A DNA stretch of 64,000 nucleotides from Bradyrhizobium sp. sBnM-33 (lineage in GTDB: Bacteria > Pseudomonadota > Alphaproteobacteria > Rhizobiales > Xanthobacteraceae), in contig NZ_CP136624.1 of the NCBI RefSeq assembly GCF_032917945.1, positions 1,302,001 to 1,366,000 of the forward strand. The letters run 5' to 3'. The notes under the pieces were generated by a model. The model searched no databases. It was not told where the DNA came from and worked only from the letters and a program-made list of their open reading frames with translations. Of this stretch, positions 34,413 through 42,704 are shown in pieces. The translations under genes were made by a program, and so were the position numbers. Numbering within the stretch: the stretch's first letter is position 1; each line of letters begins with the position of its first letter.

Positions 34413-34895
34413 ATGGCCCAATTTGAACCTCTAACGCTCTCCGAGCTGCCGAGCGGTATCTGGCGCACGCGGCTTCCAGTGCGCTTCGGCTCCTGCGATC
34501 CGGCCGGGATCGTCTACACCCCGGAATATCTCAACTTGTTCAACGGCGTGATTGAGGATTGGTACGGCGAAGCGCTGGGGCTTCCCTATCATGAGCTGGT
34601 CAGAACACGGCGAACCGGCCTCGGCTATGCGCATGTTTCGGCGGATTTCGCCAAGCCCAGCAGCATGGGCGACGTTCTCGACGTCGCAGTCATCGAGCGC
34701 GATATCGGGCACGCTTCGGTGACGCTCACGGTTCATGCATTCAAGGATGCCGTCGAGTGCGTACGGTCCACCTTCGTGACCGTGACGACCTCGCTGGTGG
34801 ATCACAAATCGATCGTGTTGCCTGACGATCTGCGCCTTGCGTTGAAAAATTACCAGGCGGGTTGCGATGCGTCGGCCGACCTTGCGTCCGTCTGA
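34413..34895 (+). CDS. 4-hydroxybenzoyl-CoA thioesterase family protein
   Basis: The 160-residue hot-dog-fold protein contains F-G-S-C-D29-P-A-G-I-V-Y, the catalytic motif of 4HBT thioesterases, with the aspartate intact. It hydrolyses an acyl- or aroyl-CoA, either as a pathway step or to free CoA from dead-end thioesters. It lies beside two acyl-CoA ligases and a MarR gene, which supports aryl-CoA chemistry. The Shine-Dalgarno sequence is weak and an A+T-rich operator-like site sits directly upstream. Confidence 0.9.
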   Translation: MAQFEPLTLSELPSGIWRTRLPVRFGSCDPAGIVYTPEYLNLFNGVIEDWYGEALGLPYHELVRTRRTGLGYAHVSADFAKPSSMGDVLDVAVIERDIGHASVTLTVHAFKDAVECVRSTFVTVTTSLVDHKSIVLPDDLRLALKNYQAGCDASADLASV

Positions 34896-34946
34896 GATAC
34901 GGACCAAATCTACATTGTCTTGTCGGTTGTCCCGAAGGAGCTCCCA

Positions 34947-35201
34947 ATGCGCGTATTGGTTAGCACGATTCTGACGCTCGGAACGATCTTGGCGTCCGCG
35001 CCCGCATGCGCCCAGACCTATGATCCAAACTACCCGGTTTGCCTGCAAACCTACGCGTTTGGTGGCGGTCATATCGACTGCAGCTTTGCTTCGCTGGGGC
35101 AGTGCGCAGCGTCCGCATCCGGTCGCGGGGCTCAATGCTTCAATAATCCGTATTTCGCACAAGGTGCCAGGAAACCGCCCCGGCAGCGCGGCGTTTACTG
35201 A
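34947..35201 (+). CDS. DUF3551-type small secreted protein
   Basis: The 84-residue product starts at ATG 34947 with AAGGAG 6 bases upstream. A signal peptide (L-V-S-T-I-L-T-L-G through A-C-A-Q) precedes a mature part with Y-P-V-C-L-Q-T-Y and C-S-F-A-S-L-G-Q-C, ending in Q-C-F-N-N-P-Y-F. This cysteine pattern is typical of a family very common in Bradyrhizobium and relatives. Four mature cysteines may form disulfides in the periplasm. The function is unknown. Confidence 0.85.
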   Translation: MRVLVSTILTLGTILASAPACAQTYDPNYPVCLQTYAFGGGHIDCSFASLGQCAASASGRGAQCFNNPYFAQGARKPPRQRGVY

Positions 35202-35310
35202 AGGCGTTTGCTAAGATGGCATCGGCTTGCGTCGCAGACGTTACGCTCGATTTTGCCCAAGCCATCGCTTGTACCTATAATCCGGCGAAACCACCATTCC
35301 GTGAGGTCAT

Positions 35311-36951
35311 GTGACTGCCCCCAATCCCGCTGCCGGCAAACCGGTCGATTCCGTCTCCCTCGTCAACGTACCACAGTTGATAACGGCCTATTTTGCGTCG
35401 AAGCCGGATCCGTCTGATCCCACCCAGCGCGTTGCGTTCGGCACCTCGGGGCATCGCGGGACGTCGCTGAAGAACTCGTTCAATGAAAATCACATCCTGG
35501 CAACGACGCAGGCGATCTGCGATCACCGTCGCGAGACGGGACTGAACGGTCCGCTGTTCATCGGCATCGATACCCATGCGCTGGCGGAGCCGGCGCTGGT
35601 GAGCGCGATGGAAGTGTTTGCCGCCAACGGCGTCGACATCATGATTGACGAGCGCGGCGGCTATACGCCCACGCCCGTCATCTCGCGTGCGATCCTGAGT
35701 TACAACAAGGAGCGAACGAGCGGACTTGCCGATGGCGTCGTCATCACGCCCTCGCACAATCCGCCCGAGGATGGCGGGTACAAATACAACCCGCCGCATG
35801 GCGGACCGGCCGATACCGACGTGACGGCCAAGGTTGAAAAGGCCGCCAACGCCTACATGGAAGCCGACATGAAGGGCGTTGCGCGGATGCCGTATGCACG
35901 CGCCCGCAAGGCGCCCACGACGCATCTGCACGACTATGTCAGTCCCTTTGTCGCCGATCTCGGCAATGCCGTGGACATGGCCCTGATCAAGTCCTCCGGC
36001 GTCAAGATCGGCATCGATCCGCTTGGTGGTGCCGCCGTTCACTACTGGGCGCCGCTGATCGAGCGTTATGGGATCGATGCGACCATCGTCAATGACGCCG
36101 TCGACCCGACGTTTCGCTTCATGACGGCGGACTGGGATGGAAAGATCCGGATGGATTGTTCCTCGCCGTTCGCGATGGCAAGCCTGATCCAGATGCGCGA
36201 CAGGTTCGACGTTGCCTTTGCCAACGATACCGACGCCGATCGGCACGGCATCGTGACGCGCACCGGCGGGCTGATGAATCCGAACCATTTTCTCGCGGTG
36301 GCGATCGCGTACCTGTTCGCGCATCGGCCGCAATGGGGCAGCAAGGCCGCCATCGGCAAGACCATCGTCTCCAGTTCGATCATCGACCGTGTCGCGAAAA
36401 AGCTGAACCGGAAGCTGGTCGAAACCCCGGTCGGTTTCAAATGGTTCGTCGATGGCCTTGGCACCGGCGGCTTCGGATTCGCGGGCGAGGAAAGCGCCGG
36501 CGCGTCGTTCCTCAAGCGCGACGGCTCCGTCTGGACGACCGACAAGGACGGCATGGTGATGGGGCTGCTCGCCGCCGAAATCCTCGGTCGCACCGGCCGC
36601 GATCCGAGCCAGCAGTTTGCCGCCCTGACCGCCGAACTGGGCGTACCCTTCTACGAGCGGATTGACGTGCCGGCGACGCCCAAACAGAAGAGCGCACTAA
36701 AGGCACTCGGGCCGGAGCAGCTCAACATGCACCAGCTTGCAGGTGAGCCGGTCAGCGCGATTCGGACCCGGGCGCCGGGTAACGATCAATCGTTCGGTGG
36801 CATCAAGGTGGAGTCCGAAGCGGGATGGTTCGCCGCGCGGCCATCGGGCACCGAAGACGTCTACAAGATCTATGCCGAGAGTTTTCGGGATCAGAATCAC
36901 CTGAAGTCGATTCAGCAGGACGCCCAGCAGGCCATTGCAAAGGCTTTCTGA
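35311..36951 (+). CDS. pgm: Phosphoglucomutase (alpha-D-glucose-specific)
   Basis: The 546-residue protein starts at GTG 35311; an ATG two bases earlier meets TGA at once. It interconverts glucose 1-phosphate and glucose 6-phosphate for glycogen and polysaccharide synthesis. The phosphoserine loop T-P-S148-H-N-P-P, the metal loop D-T-D-A-D-R, G-T-S-G-H-R-G near residue 45 and the phosphate-binding R-P-S-G-T-E-D near the C-terminus are intact. Length matches bacterial Pgm of the E. coli type. It is a core gene without operon partners here. Confidence 0.95.
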   Translation: MTAPNPAAGKPVDSVSLVNVPQLITAYFASKPDPSDPTQRVAFGTSGHRGTSLKNSFNENHILATTQAICDHRRETGLNGPLFIGIDTHALAEPALVSAMEVFAANGVDIMIDERGGYTPTPVISRAILSYNKERTSGLADGVVITPSHNPPEDGGYKYNPPHGGPADTDVTAKVEKAANAYMEADMKGVARMPYARARKAPTTHLHDYVSPFVADLGNAVDMALIKSSGVKIGIDPLGGAAVHYWAPLIERYGIDATIVNDAVDPTFRFMTADWDGKIRMDCSSPFAMASLIQMRDRFDVAFANDTDADRHGIVTRTGGLMNPNHFLAVAIAYLFAHRPQWGSKAAIGKTIVSSSIIDRVAKKLNRKLVETPVGFKWFVDGLGTGGFGFAGEESAGASFLKRDGSVWTTDKDGMVMGLLAAEILGRTGRDPSQQFAALTAELGVPFYERIDVPATPKQKSALKALGPEQLNMHQLAGEPVSAIRTRAPGNDQSFGGIKVESEAGWFAARPSGTEDVYKIYAESFRDQNHLKSIQQDAQQAIAKAF

Positions 36952-37214
36952 CTGCCGTGGTGAGGCAGATTGGGCGGTTCGTAACGGGAATGCCTGACCG
37001 CCCTGGCACGGCGGAGGATTATTGCGCCCGGCTGCGCAGCCTGCGCCAGTTCGGCACAGCCTGGAACTCCGGAACGGAATTTTCAGGTCACGGTTGCGCT
37101 TGCGATCACGCTGAAATCACGAGAGCCCACGCAGTGTTAGGCTCGGGAGTTAGCTGCCAGAAAGCCGTACCGAACGGGCGGCCTGTGAGCTATCGCGAGG
37201 TAGCGGGGGATGAA

Positions 37215-37541
37215 ATGAGTGCGGAATCGATTGTCTACTATCTGAATCGCGTGCCGGAGAGCGATCCGAATGATCAAACCGAATGGCTTGTAACGGCCTT
37301 GGGGCAATATACCGGCGCGGAATTGCGCGAGCTGCTCTATGTAGCGGAAGAACCTGGCTTCTTTGAATTAATGCGCGGACTGTTCGCGCTCTCGGACGAG
37401 AGCCGTGCCGCCCTGCAGCATTTCCTTGAAACCGGTCACCCGCCGGCCATGAAGGCAGCGATCGACCCGAAGGGCCGGTTGACCATCGAGCATGTCACTG
37501 AGGAGAAGCGGATAAAGATGCTTCCCAGGATCGCAAATTAG
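37215..37541 (+). CDS. Small hypothetical protein
   Basis: The 108-residue protein starts at ATG 37215 behind a G-run at 37205-37209; the open frame extends upstream but without a coding look. It is acidic at first (E-S-D-P-N-D-Q-T-E-W), helical in the middle, and ends P-K-G-R-L-T-I-E-H-V-T-E-E-K-R. No signal peptide or membrane segment is visible. I do not recognise the family. The XRE gene follows 61 bases later. The 263-base gap before it (36952-37214) shows no clear feature. Confidence 0.6.
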   Translation: MSAESIVYYLNRVPESDPNDQTEWLVTALGQYTGAELRELLYVAEEPGFFELMRGLFALSDESRAALQHFLETGHPPAMKAAIDPKGRLTIEHVTEEKRIKMLPRIAN

Positions 37542-37571
37542 CGCCTACATCTCCCGGAGGTTGTGCTAGGA

Positions 37572-37594
37572 TCCCCAGCTTGAATAGCTGGGGA
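37572..37594 (+). promoter_or_regulatory. Hairpin covering the ribosome-binding site of the XRE gene
   Basis: TCCCCAGC (37572-37579) and GCTGGGGA (37587-37594) are perfect 8-base arms with a 7-base loop. The 3' arm contains most of the GGGGAG Shine-Dalgarno sequence for ATG 37603. It may occlude ribosomes in the RNA, or serve as the palindromic DNA operator of the regulator itself. Confidence 0.5.
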
Positions 37595-37602
37595 GCCAAC
37601 CC

Positions 37603-38052
37603 ATGGCGACGAGGAAGTCTGGCCCGCTTGATGCGATGGTGGGCGCCCGGATTTGTATGTTTCGCGTCAACCGCGGCATCAGCCAAGCCATGTTTGCGGA
37701 ACGCATCGGCGTGACTTTTCAACAGGTACAGAAATACGAGCGGGGCGCCAACCGGGTTGGTACCAGCCGGTTGGCGCAAATCGCTTCCGTGCTCGGCGTC
37801 CCGGTCGGTGAGTTGTTCGAATCTTCCCAGCCCGGATCTGCCGGCTTGAATTCACCGGTTCATTTGCTCGTCAAGCCGGGCGCATTGCGCGTTCTCAAGG
37901 CCTATGCGCGAGTGGCCAGCCCGCGCGTGCGGCTTTGCGTCGCCAAGCTGGTCGAAAGCATCGCCGATCGAACGCCGGGGGCGAGGGCCCCCGTTGCCCG
38001 GCTGAATACTGTCGATCGCGATGAGCGGCGCAGGTTTCCCTCGCGGGGATAG
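37603..38052 (+). CDS. XRE-family helix-turn-helix regulator
   Basis: The 149-residue protein has an HTH_3/XRE domain at roughly residues 15-75: S-Q-A-M-F-A-E-R-I-G-V-T-F-Q-Q-V-Q-K-Y-E-R-G-style spacing with R-L-A-Q-I-A-S-V-L following. The remaining part is basic and proline/arginine rich with no known sensor. This compact type is very common in Bradyrhizobium. It may autoregulate through the palindrome at 37572-37594. It converges on a minus-strand gene of unknown function. Confidence 0.9.
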   Translation: MATRKSGPLDAMVGARICMFRVNRGISQAMFAERIGVTFQQVQKYERGANRVGTSRLAQIASVLGVPVGELFESSQPGSAGLNSPVHLLVKPGALRVLKAYARVASPRVRLCVAKLVESIADRTPGARAPVARLNTVDRDERRRFPSRG

Positions 38053-38070
38053 TCTTCCGTAGAAAGACGT

Positions 38071-38088
38071 GCGGCAATCTCGTGCCGC
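38071..38088. terminator. Terminator-like hairpin between convergent genes
   Basis: GCGGCA (38071-38076) and TGCCGC (38083-38088) form a 6-base G+C-rich stem with a 6-base loop, followed on the plus strand by CCCGTTT. It lies in the 63-base gap between the XRE gene and the convergent hypothetical gene. The T tract is short, so the call is tentative. Confidence 0.4.
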
Positions 38089-38115
38089 CCCGTTTGATCA
38101 CGGGAGATCGCGGCT

Positions 38116-38670
38116 TCAGCCGGTCGCGCGCATCGCAAACCGCTCCGGCGGCCTGCTGCCGGGAATGAACTCGCCGATCCAGTCACGGCGCGTTGCTTCG
38201 ATATGCCAGGACATCGCCTCAGCCGAATAGGGTGCCGGATCAGGAATGTCCTTGCGGATCTCCTTGCCGTCGAGCCAGCCGCAGCTATGCGAATAGCGCG
38301 TCTTGCAGACGAGATCGATATCGCCGTGATCCTGCAGCAGCACGTATCCGTCGGCCGGAAAAAACGTGCCGGCAAGCTCGATCGCAGCAGGCAACTGGCG
38401 CACCAGCAGGAATGTGCTGGTGGATTGCGTCTCCGATTCGGAAACCAGCACGCCGACCAAGCTGTGGATTGGCGCAATCGCCTGCGGTGCAACCAATGCG
38501 AGAGGCTCCGTGATCGGGCCGGCTGTCGCAATCGAAAGATATTCACCCTCCGGTCCCCAACGGCAGGCGATCAGCCACTCGCGGCTGCGGCTACGAATCA
38601 AGGTTGGCTTGGCGTAATCCGATCGAGCAATATCTGCTGCCATGGCTATGACGAAGGCTTTCGCGAGCAT
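38116..38670 (-). CDS. Hypothetical protein divergent from YcaO
   Basis: The 184-residue protein has GGAGGAA 5 bases before its ATG. The opening L-A-K-A-F-V-I-A-M-A-A-D-I-A is only weakly hydrophobic, so I do not call a signal peptide. Two cysteines occur late (V-C-K-T-R-Y-S-H-S-C-G-W). No family is recognised; it is not like TfuA, the usual YcaO partner. Only 68 bases separate its start from the YcaO start, so the two share a promoter region and may be functionally linked. Confidence 0.65.
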   Translation of the reverse strand: MLAKAFVIAMAADIARSDYAKPTLIRSRSREWLIACRWGPEGEYLSIATAGPITEPLALVAPQAIAPIHSLVGVLVSESETQSTSTFLLVRQLPAAIELAGTFFPADGYVLLQDHGDIDLVCKTRYSHSCGWLDGKEIRKDIPDPAPYSAEAMSWHIEATRRDWIGEFIPGSRPPERFAMRATG

Positions 38671-38738
38671 AAGTTCCTCCAGGGCGAGGGCGGACTGGCC
38701 TCACGTCCGGAGTCTGCACGTTAAGTCGTGAGGTCACC

Positions 38739-40100
38739 GTGAGCGGTACCGAAAATTCGATGCAGGAATTGTTTGCGCGCGCTGCATCGTTGCTTCTTGG
38801 CAACGATGTGGACGCAGTCGGCGATCACGATGCCAGACTCATCCTTGAGGCGCTGGAATATGCCGAAGAATCCAGCAACAGGATTGATTCGCAGCTCGCG
38901 AATCGCGCTCATTTGCTGATCGCTGCTTCCCGATTTGCGCGCGTGTTCGAACTGGCCTCGCCCGATGCGCCTGGCCTGATCAGCTTTGGCGCGCAATTCG
39001 ATCCAGCGCTTGCTGATCCCTTGCATGACGGAAGCCCCCTGGTCGGCGTTTCCGGCGTCGGTCTGACGTTGCGGGAAGCGTTTCAGAGCTGCATCGGCGA
39101 GGGCATCGAGTACCTCTCTCAATTGCAAACCGGAACGGACCTGTTGCTCAAACGCGGCGTCGACGATTGGGCCGGAAAACTCGGTCCGAAGGCGCTGGAG
39201 CTGGTCGCTGCCCTTTCGGAACGCCGCATGCAACCGGAGCGAGCGCTTTCCTGGTGTCGCGCAACAAGGCTGCCTGACCGAACCGAGGTGTGGCTTCCGG
39301 CGGACATCTGCCTGCGTCGGCCGCCAGCGCAACGCGAGTTTGCGCCGCCGTTCCCGCTGAGCATCGGATCGGCCGCCGGTCCGTCACGAGACGCCGCAGC
39401 ACTGCATGGACTTTTGGAATTGATCGAGCGCGATGCAGCTAGCCTGTGGTGGCGAGGCGGTCAGTTGCCGCGGTCGATTCCGCCGCAGCATGAAGCGGGC
39501 ATCGCGGCGGAGGGGTTGTTGCGGCAGCTTCGGCATGGCGCACCGGTGCTGCGCCGGACATGGCTGCTCGACATTACGACTGATATCGGCGTGCCCTGCG
39601 TCGCGGCGGTCTCCTGCCGGGCGGATGGTTCCGGTTTTGCCTTCGGCCTCGCCGCGCGGCCGGCGCTTGAGGCCGCGGTCCGCTCGGCGATTCTGGAAAT
39701 GTGCCAGCTCGAATTGGCCGACATCGTCGTCGCAACCAAACGCAGTGAACGCGGCGATAACGCGCTCAACGCACAGGACCGCATCCACCTGCAGCGCGCC
39801 GCAATCGATGCCGACGAGTGCAGATTGCTGCAGCCGGTCGCAGAGTGCGCGGCCCATCTGCCCTTTCCCGCAACTGAGGCGAGCGTCATATTTGGATTGA
39901 TCGTACAGCGGTTGGAAAAGCTCGGAATCGAGACGTTCTACCTCGAACTCACGCGCCAGCGTTTTGCCGTTCCGGTCGTCCGCGTGATTGCCCCAGGCCT
40001 GCAACTCGAGCCATCCGAAATCGTCACGGCCAGGCTGCAGGATGCGATGGCGCGAAGTGGGGGTGGCGCAACCTATACCGGAGGTGTCCCTTTGATATAG
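38739..40100 (+). CDS. YcaO-family ATP-dependent amide-activating protein
   Basis: The 453-residue protein starts at GTG 38739 (GAGG upstream); ATG 38760 is an alternative. ATP/Mg-binding glutamates typical of YcaO are visible in C-I-G-E121-G-I-E124-Y-L, L-L-E227-L-I-E230-R-D and A-I-L-E-M-C-Q-L-E. YcaO enzymes phosphorylate a backbone amide to make azolines, thioamides or amidines in peptides or proteins. The C-terminus ends G-G-V-P-L-I, not the P-x-P-x-P of azoline-forming cyclodehydratases, so a different product is possible. No E1-like or TfuA partner is nearby. A SARP regulator follows after 39 bases. Confidence 0.88.
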   Translation: MSGTENSMQELFARAASLLLGNDVDAVGDHDARLILEALEYAEESSNRIDSQLANRAHLLIAASRFARVFELASPDAPGLISFGAQFDPALADPLHDGSPLVGVSGVGLTLREAFQSCIGEGIEYLSQLQTGTDLLLKRGVDDWAGKLGPKALELVAALSERRMQPERALSWCRATRLPDRTEVWLPADICLRRPPAQREFAPPFPLSIGSAAGPSRDAAALHGLLELIERDAASLWWRGGQLPRSIPPQHEAGIAAEGLLRQLRHGAPVLRRTWLLDITTDIGVPCVAAVSCRADGSGFAFGLAARPALEAAVRSAILEMCQLELADIVVATKRSERGDNALNAQDRIHLQRAAIDADECRLLQPVAECAAHLPFPATEASVIFGLIVQRLEKLGIETFYLELTRQRFAVPVVRVIAPGLQLEPSEIVTARLQDAMARSGGGATYTGGVPLI

Positions 40101-40139
40101 AGTGGCGGGAATTAACCAACCGGTTCCGGAAACCGTTTC

Positions 40140-42248
40140 ATGCCGGCCAGTGCCAACGCGATGACATCAGACAATGCCGCGGCGGCGCCCGAAAGCGCTC
40201 CGCGTCTATCGGTATCGCTGGTCGGGCGGCTCGGCCTGCGGCTTAACGGCCGGCCGATCGAATTGCGAACCCGCAAGGCCGGTGCGGTCCTTAGCTATCT
40301 CGCGCTGTCAGAGACCAAGCAGGAGAGCCGCGAGCGGTTGGTCGGCCTGCTGTGGAGCCGCTCCGACGAGGAAAAGGCGCGTGCCTCGTTGCGTCAGGTC
40401 GTCCGCGAACTGCGATCGTTGCTTGAGGAGGTCGGCTATGACGGTTTCATCGCGGAGCGGCTGCTGATCGGCCTCGACGTCGGACGAATCGAAGTCGATA
40501 TCGAAAGCGTGATTCAGCTCGCCGAAGGCGGGCGCGTTCATCCGCTGCTGCTCGACACCCCGCAGCTCGACGGGCGGTTGCTCGAAGGAATGGACGATCT
40601 CGACCCGTCGTTCCGGGTGTGGGTGCTGGCCAAGCGGCAGACCATCCATGAACGGCTGATGCGCAATCTCGACGAAGGCTTGACCTCCGCAAGCGTTCCC
40701 GACGAATCCAAAAAGAGGATCGCGGCCGCGATCGTCAATCTCGATCCGACCCATGAATACGCCTGCCGCTATCTGATGCGTACGCATGCGGAAGAAGGCG
40801 ATATTGCCGGCGCGCTGCGCATCTACAAGGCGCTGTGGGACCTGCTCGATCGCGACTACGCCATGGAGCCGTCGTCGGCCACCGAAGAACTCGTTGCTAA
40901 CATCAAGCTCGGTATTCTGGAGCGCGCGCCGGCCGATCGGACAGCCTCGGCAGCGAATGACGAATTCGCTGTCAGGATGGTCAGAGCGACCGCTCTCCAG
41001 CCGGTCGTCCCGATGTCGCCACCGGTCAATGCGCCTGCCAAGACGCGCCTGGTGCTGCGGCCCTTTGCGATGCACGGTGTCGACGAGGACCACAGCCATC
41101 TGGTGCAGGGTTTCTCCCAACATCTCGCGGCCTGTCTCGTGCGCTTCCGGGAATGGAGCGTCGTCGATCGTCCTCCGGCGGCCCTCGTGCTTCCGGCGGG
41201 TACGTCTCCGCAATACTGCATCGAGACCACCGCCTACCAGGCGGGTGCTGAAATCAACATCGTGATGGTGCTTCGGGACGATACCACCGGGATTTATGTC
41301 TGGAGCGAAAGCTTCCGGCTCGGCCTCGGTAACTGGTTCGAAACACAGCAGCGCATCATCCGCCGGATCGCCACCTCGCTGAACGTGCAGCTCTCGACCG
41401 AACGGTTGATGCGGTTGGCCGGCGAGCCTGACGTATCGCTCGACCTGCATGACCGCTGGCTGCGCGGACAGAGCCTGATGTCGAAGTTCGATCCCGAAAG
41501 CTGGCGGCGGGCGGTCGCCATCTTTCGCGATGCGATCCGCGACAATCCGGGTTTCTCGCCCTGCTACAGCAGCCTCGTGCAGATGAACAACATCGAACAT
41601 CTGGTCCATCCCGGGATCTTTCGCGATCTGGAAAAGGCCAAGGCCACTCTTGAGCTGGCGAAGACCGCCGTTCAACTGGACCCGGTCGATTCCAGGGCGC
41701 ATCTGTGCTGCGGCTGGTCCTATGTGATGGCGCTTCGAGAAGCCGAAGCTGCGCCGCATATGGCGCTTGCCTGCGAGCTCAATGACAACGACCCGTGGAC
41801 GTTGCTGTCGAGCGCTCACTATGAGGTCTTTTGCGGATCAATCGAGCAGGCCCGGCTCAGGGCCGATCAAGCGCTGACGCTCTCACCTGCGCCTTCCTAT
41901 CTTGAATGGGCTTATCACAGCACTGTGCGATTCTTCTGCGGCGACTATGAGGGAACTATCGAGGCGTGCGATCGCGCGCAAGGCATCAACAAGGTCCTGC
42001 CGGCATGGCGGGCCGCCGCGCTATTTCAGCTCGGGGAACGCGTGCTGGCGCAGCAGGAGGTCCAGCGCTTCGTGAACGGCCTGCGCTCATTTTGGGTCGG
42101 ATCTTCTCCTCCGACCGATGAGGCGGCGGCGCGCTGGGTCATGCAAGCGCATCCCATCAGCGTGAAGGAGCGATGGGAAACCCTGCGCCAAAGTTTGCAT
42201 GGCGGAGGGCTCCCTGTCGACGGCATCGTTCACCTAGCGCGGAGCTAG
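40140..42248 (+). CDS. SARP-type transcriptional activator with BTAD and TPR-like domains
   Basis: The 702-residue protein has a winged-helix DNA-binding part at about residues 20-115 (R-L-S-V-S-L-V-G-R-L-G-L-R-L-N-G, R-K-A-G-A-V-L-S-Y-L-A-L), followed by a bacterial transcriptional activation (BTAD) helical domain to about 260. A central domain (L-R-P-F-A-M-H-G) resembles the TolB-N/adenylate-cyclase-like part, and the C-terminal 250 residues look like TPR helices. Activators of this form control secondary-metabolite or peptide loci. It is downstream of YcaO in the same direction and converges on the orphan small gene with a 4-base gap. Confidence 0.88.
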   Translation: MPASANAMTSDNAAAAPESAPRLSVSLVGRLGLRLNGRPIELRTRKAGAVLSYLALSETKQESRERLVGLLWSRSDEEKARASLRQVVRELRSLLEEVGYDGFIAERLLIGLDVGRIEVDIESVIQLAEGGRVHPLLLDTPQLDGRLLEGMDDLDPSFRVWVLAKRQTIHERLMRNLDEGLTSASVPDESKKRIAAAIVNLDPTHEYACRYLMRTHAEEGDIAGALRIYKALWDLLDRDYAMEPSSATEELVANIKLGILERAPADRTASAANDEFAVRMVRATALQPVVPMSPPVNAPAKTRLVLRPFAMHGVDEDHSHLVQGFSQHLAACLVRFREWSVVDRPPAALVLPAGTSPQYCIETTAYQAGAEINIVMVLRDDTTGIYVWSESFRLGLGNWFETQQRIIRRIATSLNVQLSTERLMRLAGEPDVSLDLHDRWLRGQSLMSKFDPESWRRAVAIFRDAIRDNPGFSPCYSSLVQMNNIEHLVHPGIFRDLEKAKATLELAKTAVQLDPVDSRAHLCCGWSYVMALREAEAAPHMALACELNDNDPWTLLSSAHYEVFCGSIEQARLRADQALTLSPAPSYLEWAYHSTVRFFCGDYEGTIEACDRAQGINKVLPAWRAAALFQLGERVLAQQEVQRFVNGLRSFWVGSSPPTDEAAARWVMQAHPISVKERWETLRQSLHGGGLPVDGIVHLARS

Positions 42249-42252
42249 GTCA

Positions 42253-42663
42253 TCAAGCGCAATAGCTGATGGTGTAGTCGCCGATACGCTCGGCATGCAC
42301 CTTGAACTTTTCGGCTTCCGGAATCACCGGATCCATCCCGTTGAACAGCCGCTTGTAGAACGGCGGAAGTGGATAGGTCGCGCCAGGCTTGCTGAGCTTC
42401 TCTTCGGAATCCGCGATCGCCGCGGCGGGCGGCAAGCGCACCACGATCGTGTCCAGCTCCTGCTCAACGAACTTCACCTTCTTGAAACGATCCGGCACCG
42501 TCATGAACACCTGCGCCTTGGCGAGTTGCTCCTTGAATTCCTGGACGGTGGTCGGGATCGGATACTCGTTGTCGTCGTCAAGATAGTTCTTGCCCGTCGA
42601 CCACGTCTTTACGAGGTTGCCCCAGCGCTCATGGTTGGTCACTTGCATTCGTTCGAGGGCCAT
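42253..42663 (-). CDS. Orphan 136-residue protein cotranscribed with the heme peroxidase
   Basis: The start ATG 42663 has GGAGGAG 8 bases upstream. A GTG at 42708 overlapping the peroxidase stop would add 15 residues, but with a poorer site. The protein is hydrophilic, rich in Lys, Glu and Pro, with no signal peptide. Notable parts are T-G-K-N-Y-L-D-D-D-N-E-Y-P-I-P and the C-terminus D-Y-T-I-S-Y-C-A, carrying the only cysteine. I do not recognise the family. Its place between a peroxidase and a YcaO/SARP pair makes it the best local candidate for a modified substrate or a partner subunit; that is inference. Confidence 0.7.
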   Translation of the reverse strand: MALERMQVTNHERWGNLVKTWSTGKNYLDDDNEYPIPTTVQEFKEQLAKAQVFMTVPDRFKKVKFVEQELDTIVVRLPPAAAIADSEEKLSKPGATYPLPPFYKRLFNGMDPVIPEAEKFKVHAERIGDYTISYCA

Positions 42664-42704
42664 AGTTTCTACTCCTCCGGTTTGCGCGAGACGGACAATT
42701 CCGC

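Noticed and set aside
36952..37214. Search for a gene or terminator in the gap after phosphoglucomutase
   Set aside because: The frame continuing upstream of 37215 lacks a start site and motifs, and the CTGCC/GGCAG stem near 36951-36967 has no T tract.
38739..40100. Reading YcaO as part of a classic azole (microcin/trifolitoxin) cluster
   Set aside because: No dehydrogenase, E1-like or TfuA gene is adjacent and the C-terminal proline motif is absent, so the standard cluster type is not supported.
40121..40135. CGGTT-CCGGA-AACCG repeat just before the SARP start
   Set aside because: Arms of five bases with a short loop are frequent in high-GC DNA, and there is no second copy, so I do not call an operator.
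40308..41819. 503-codon minus-strand open frame opposite the SARP gene
   Set aside because: No ribosome-binding site or motif. The plus-strand frame has SARP, BTAD and TPR-like patterns.
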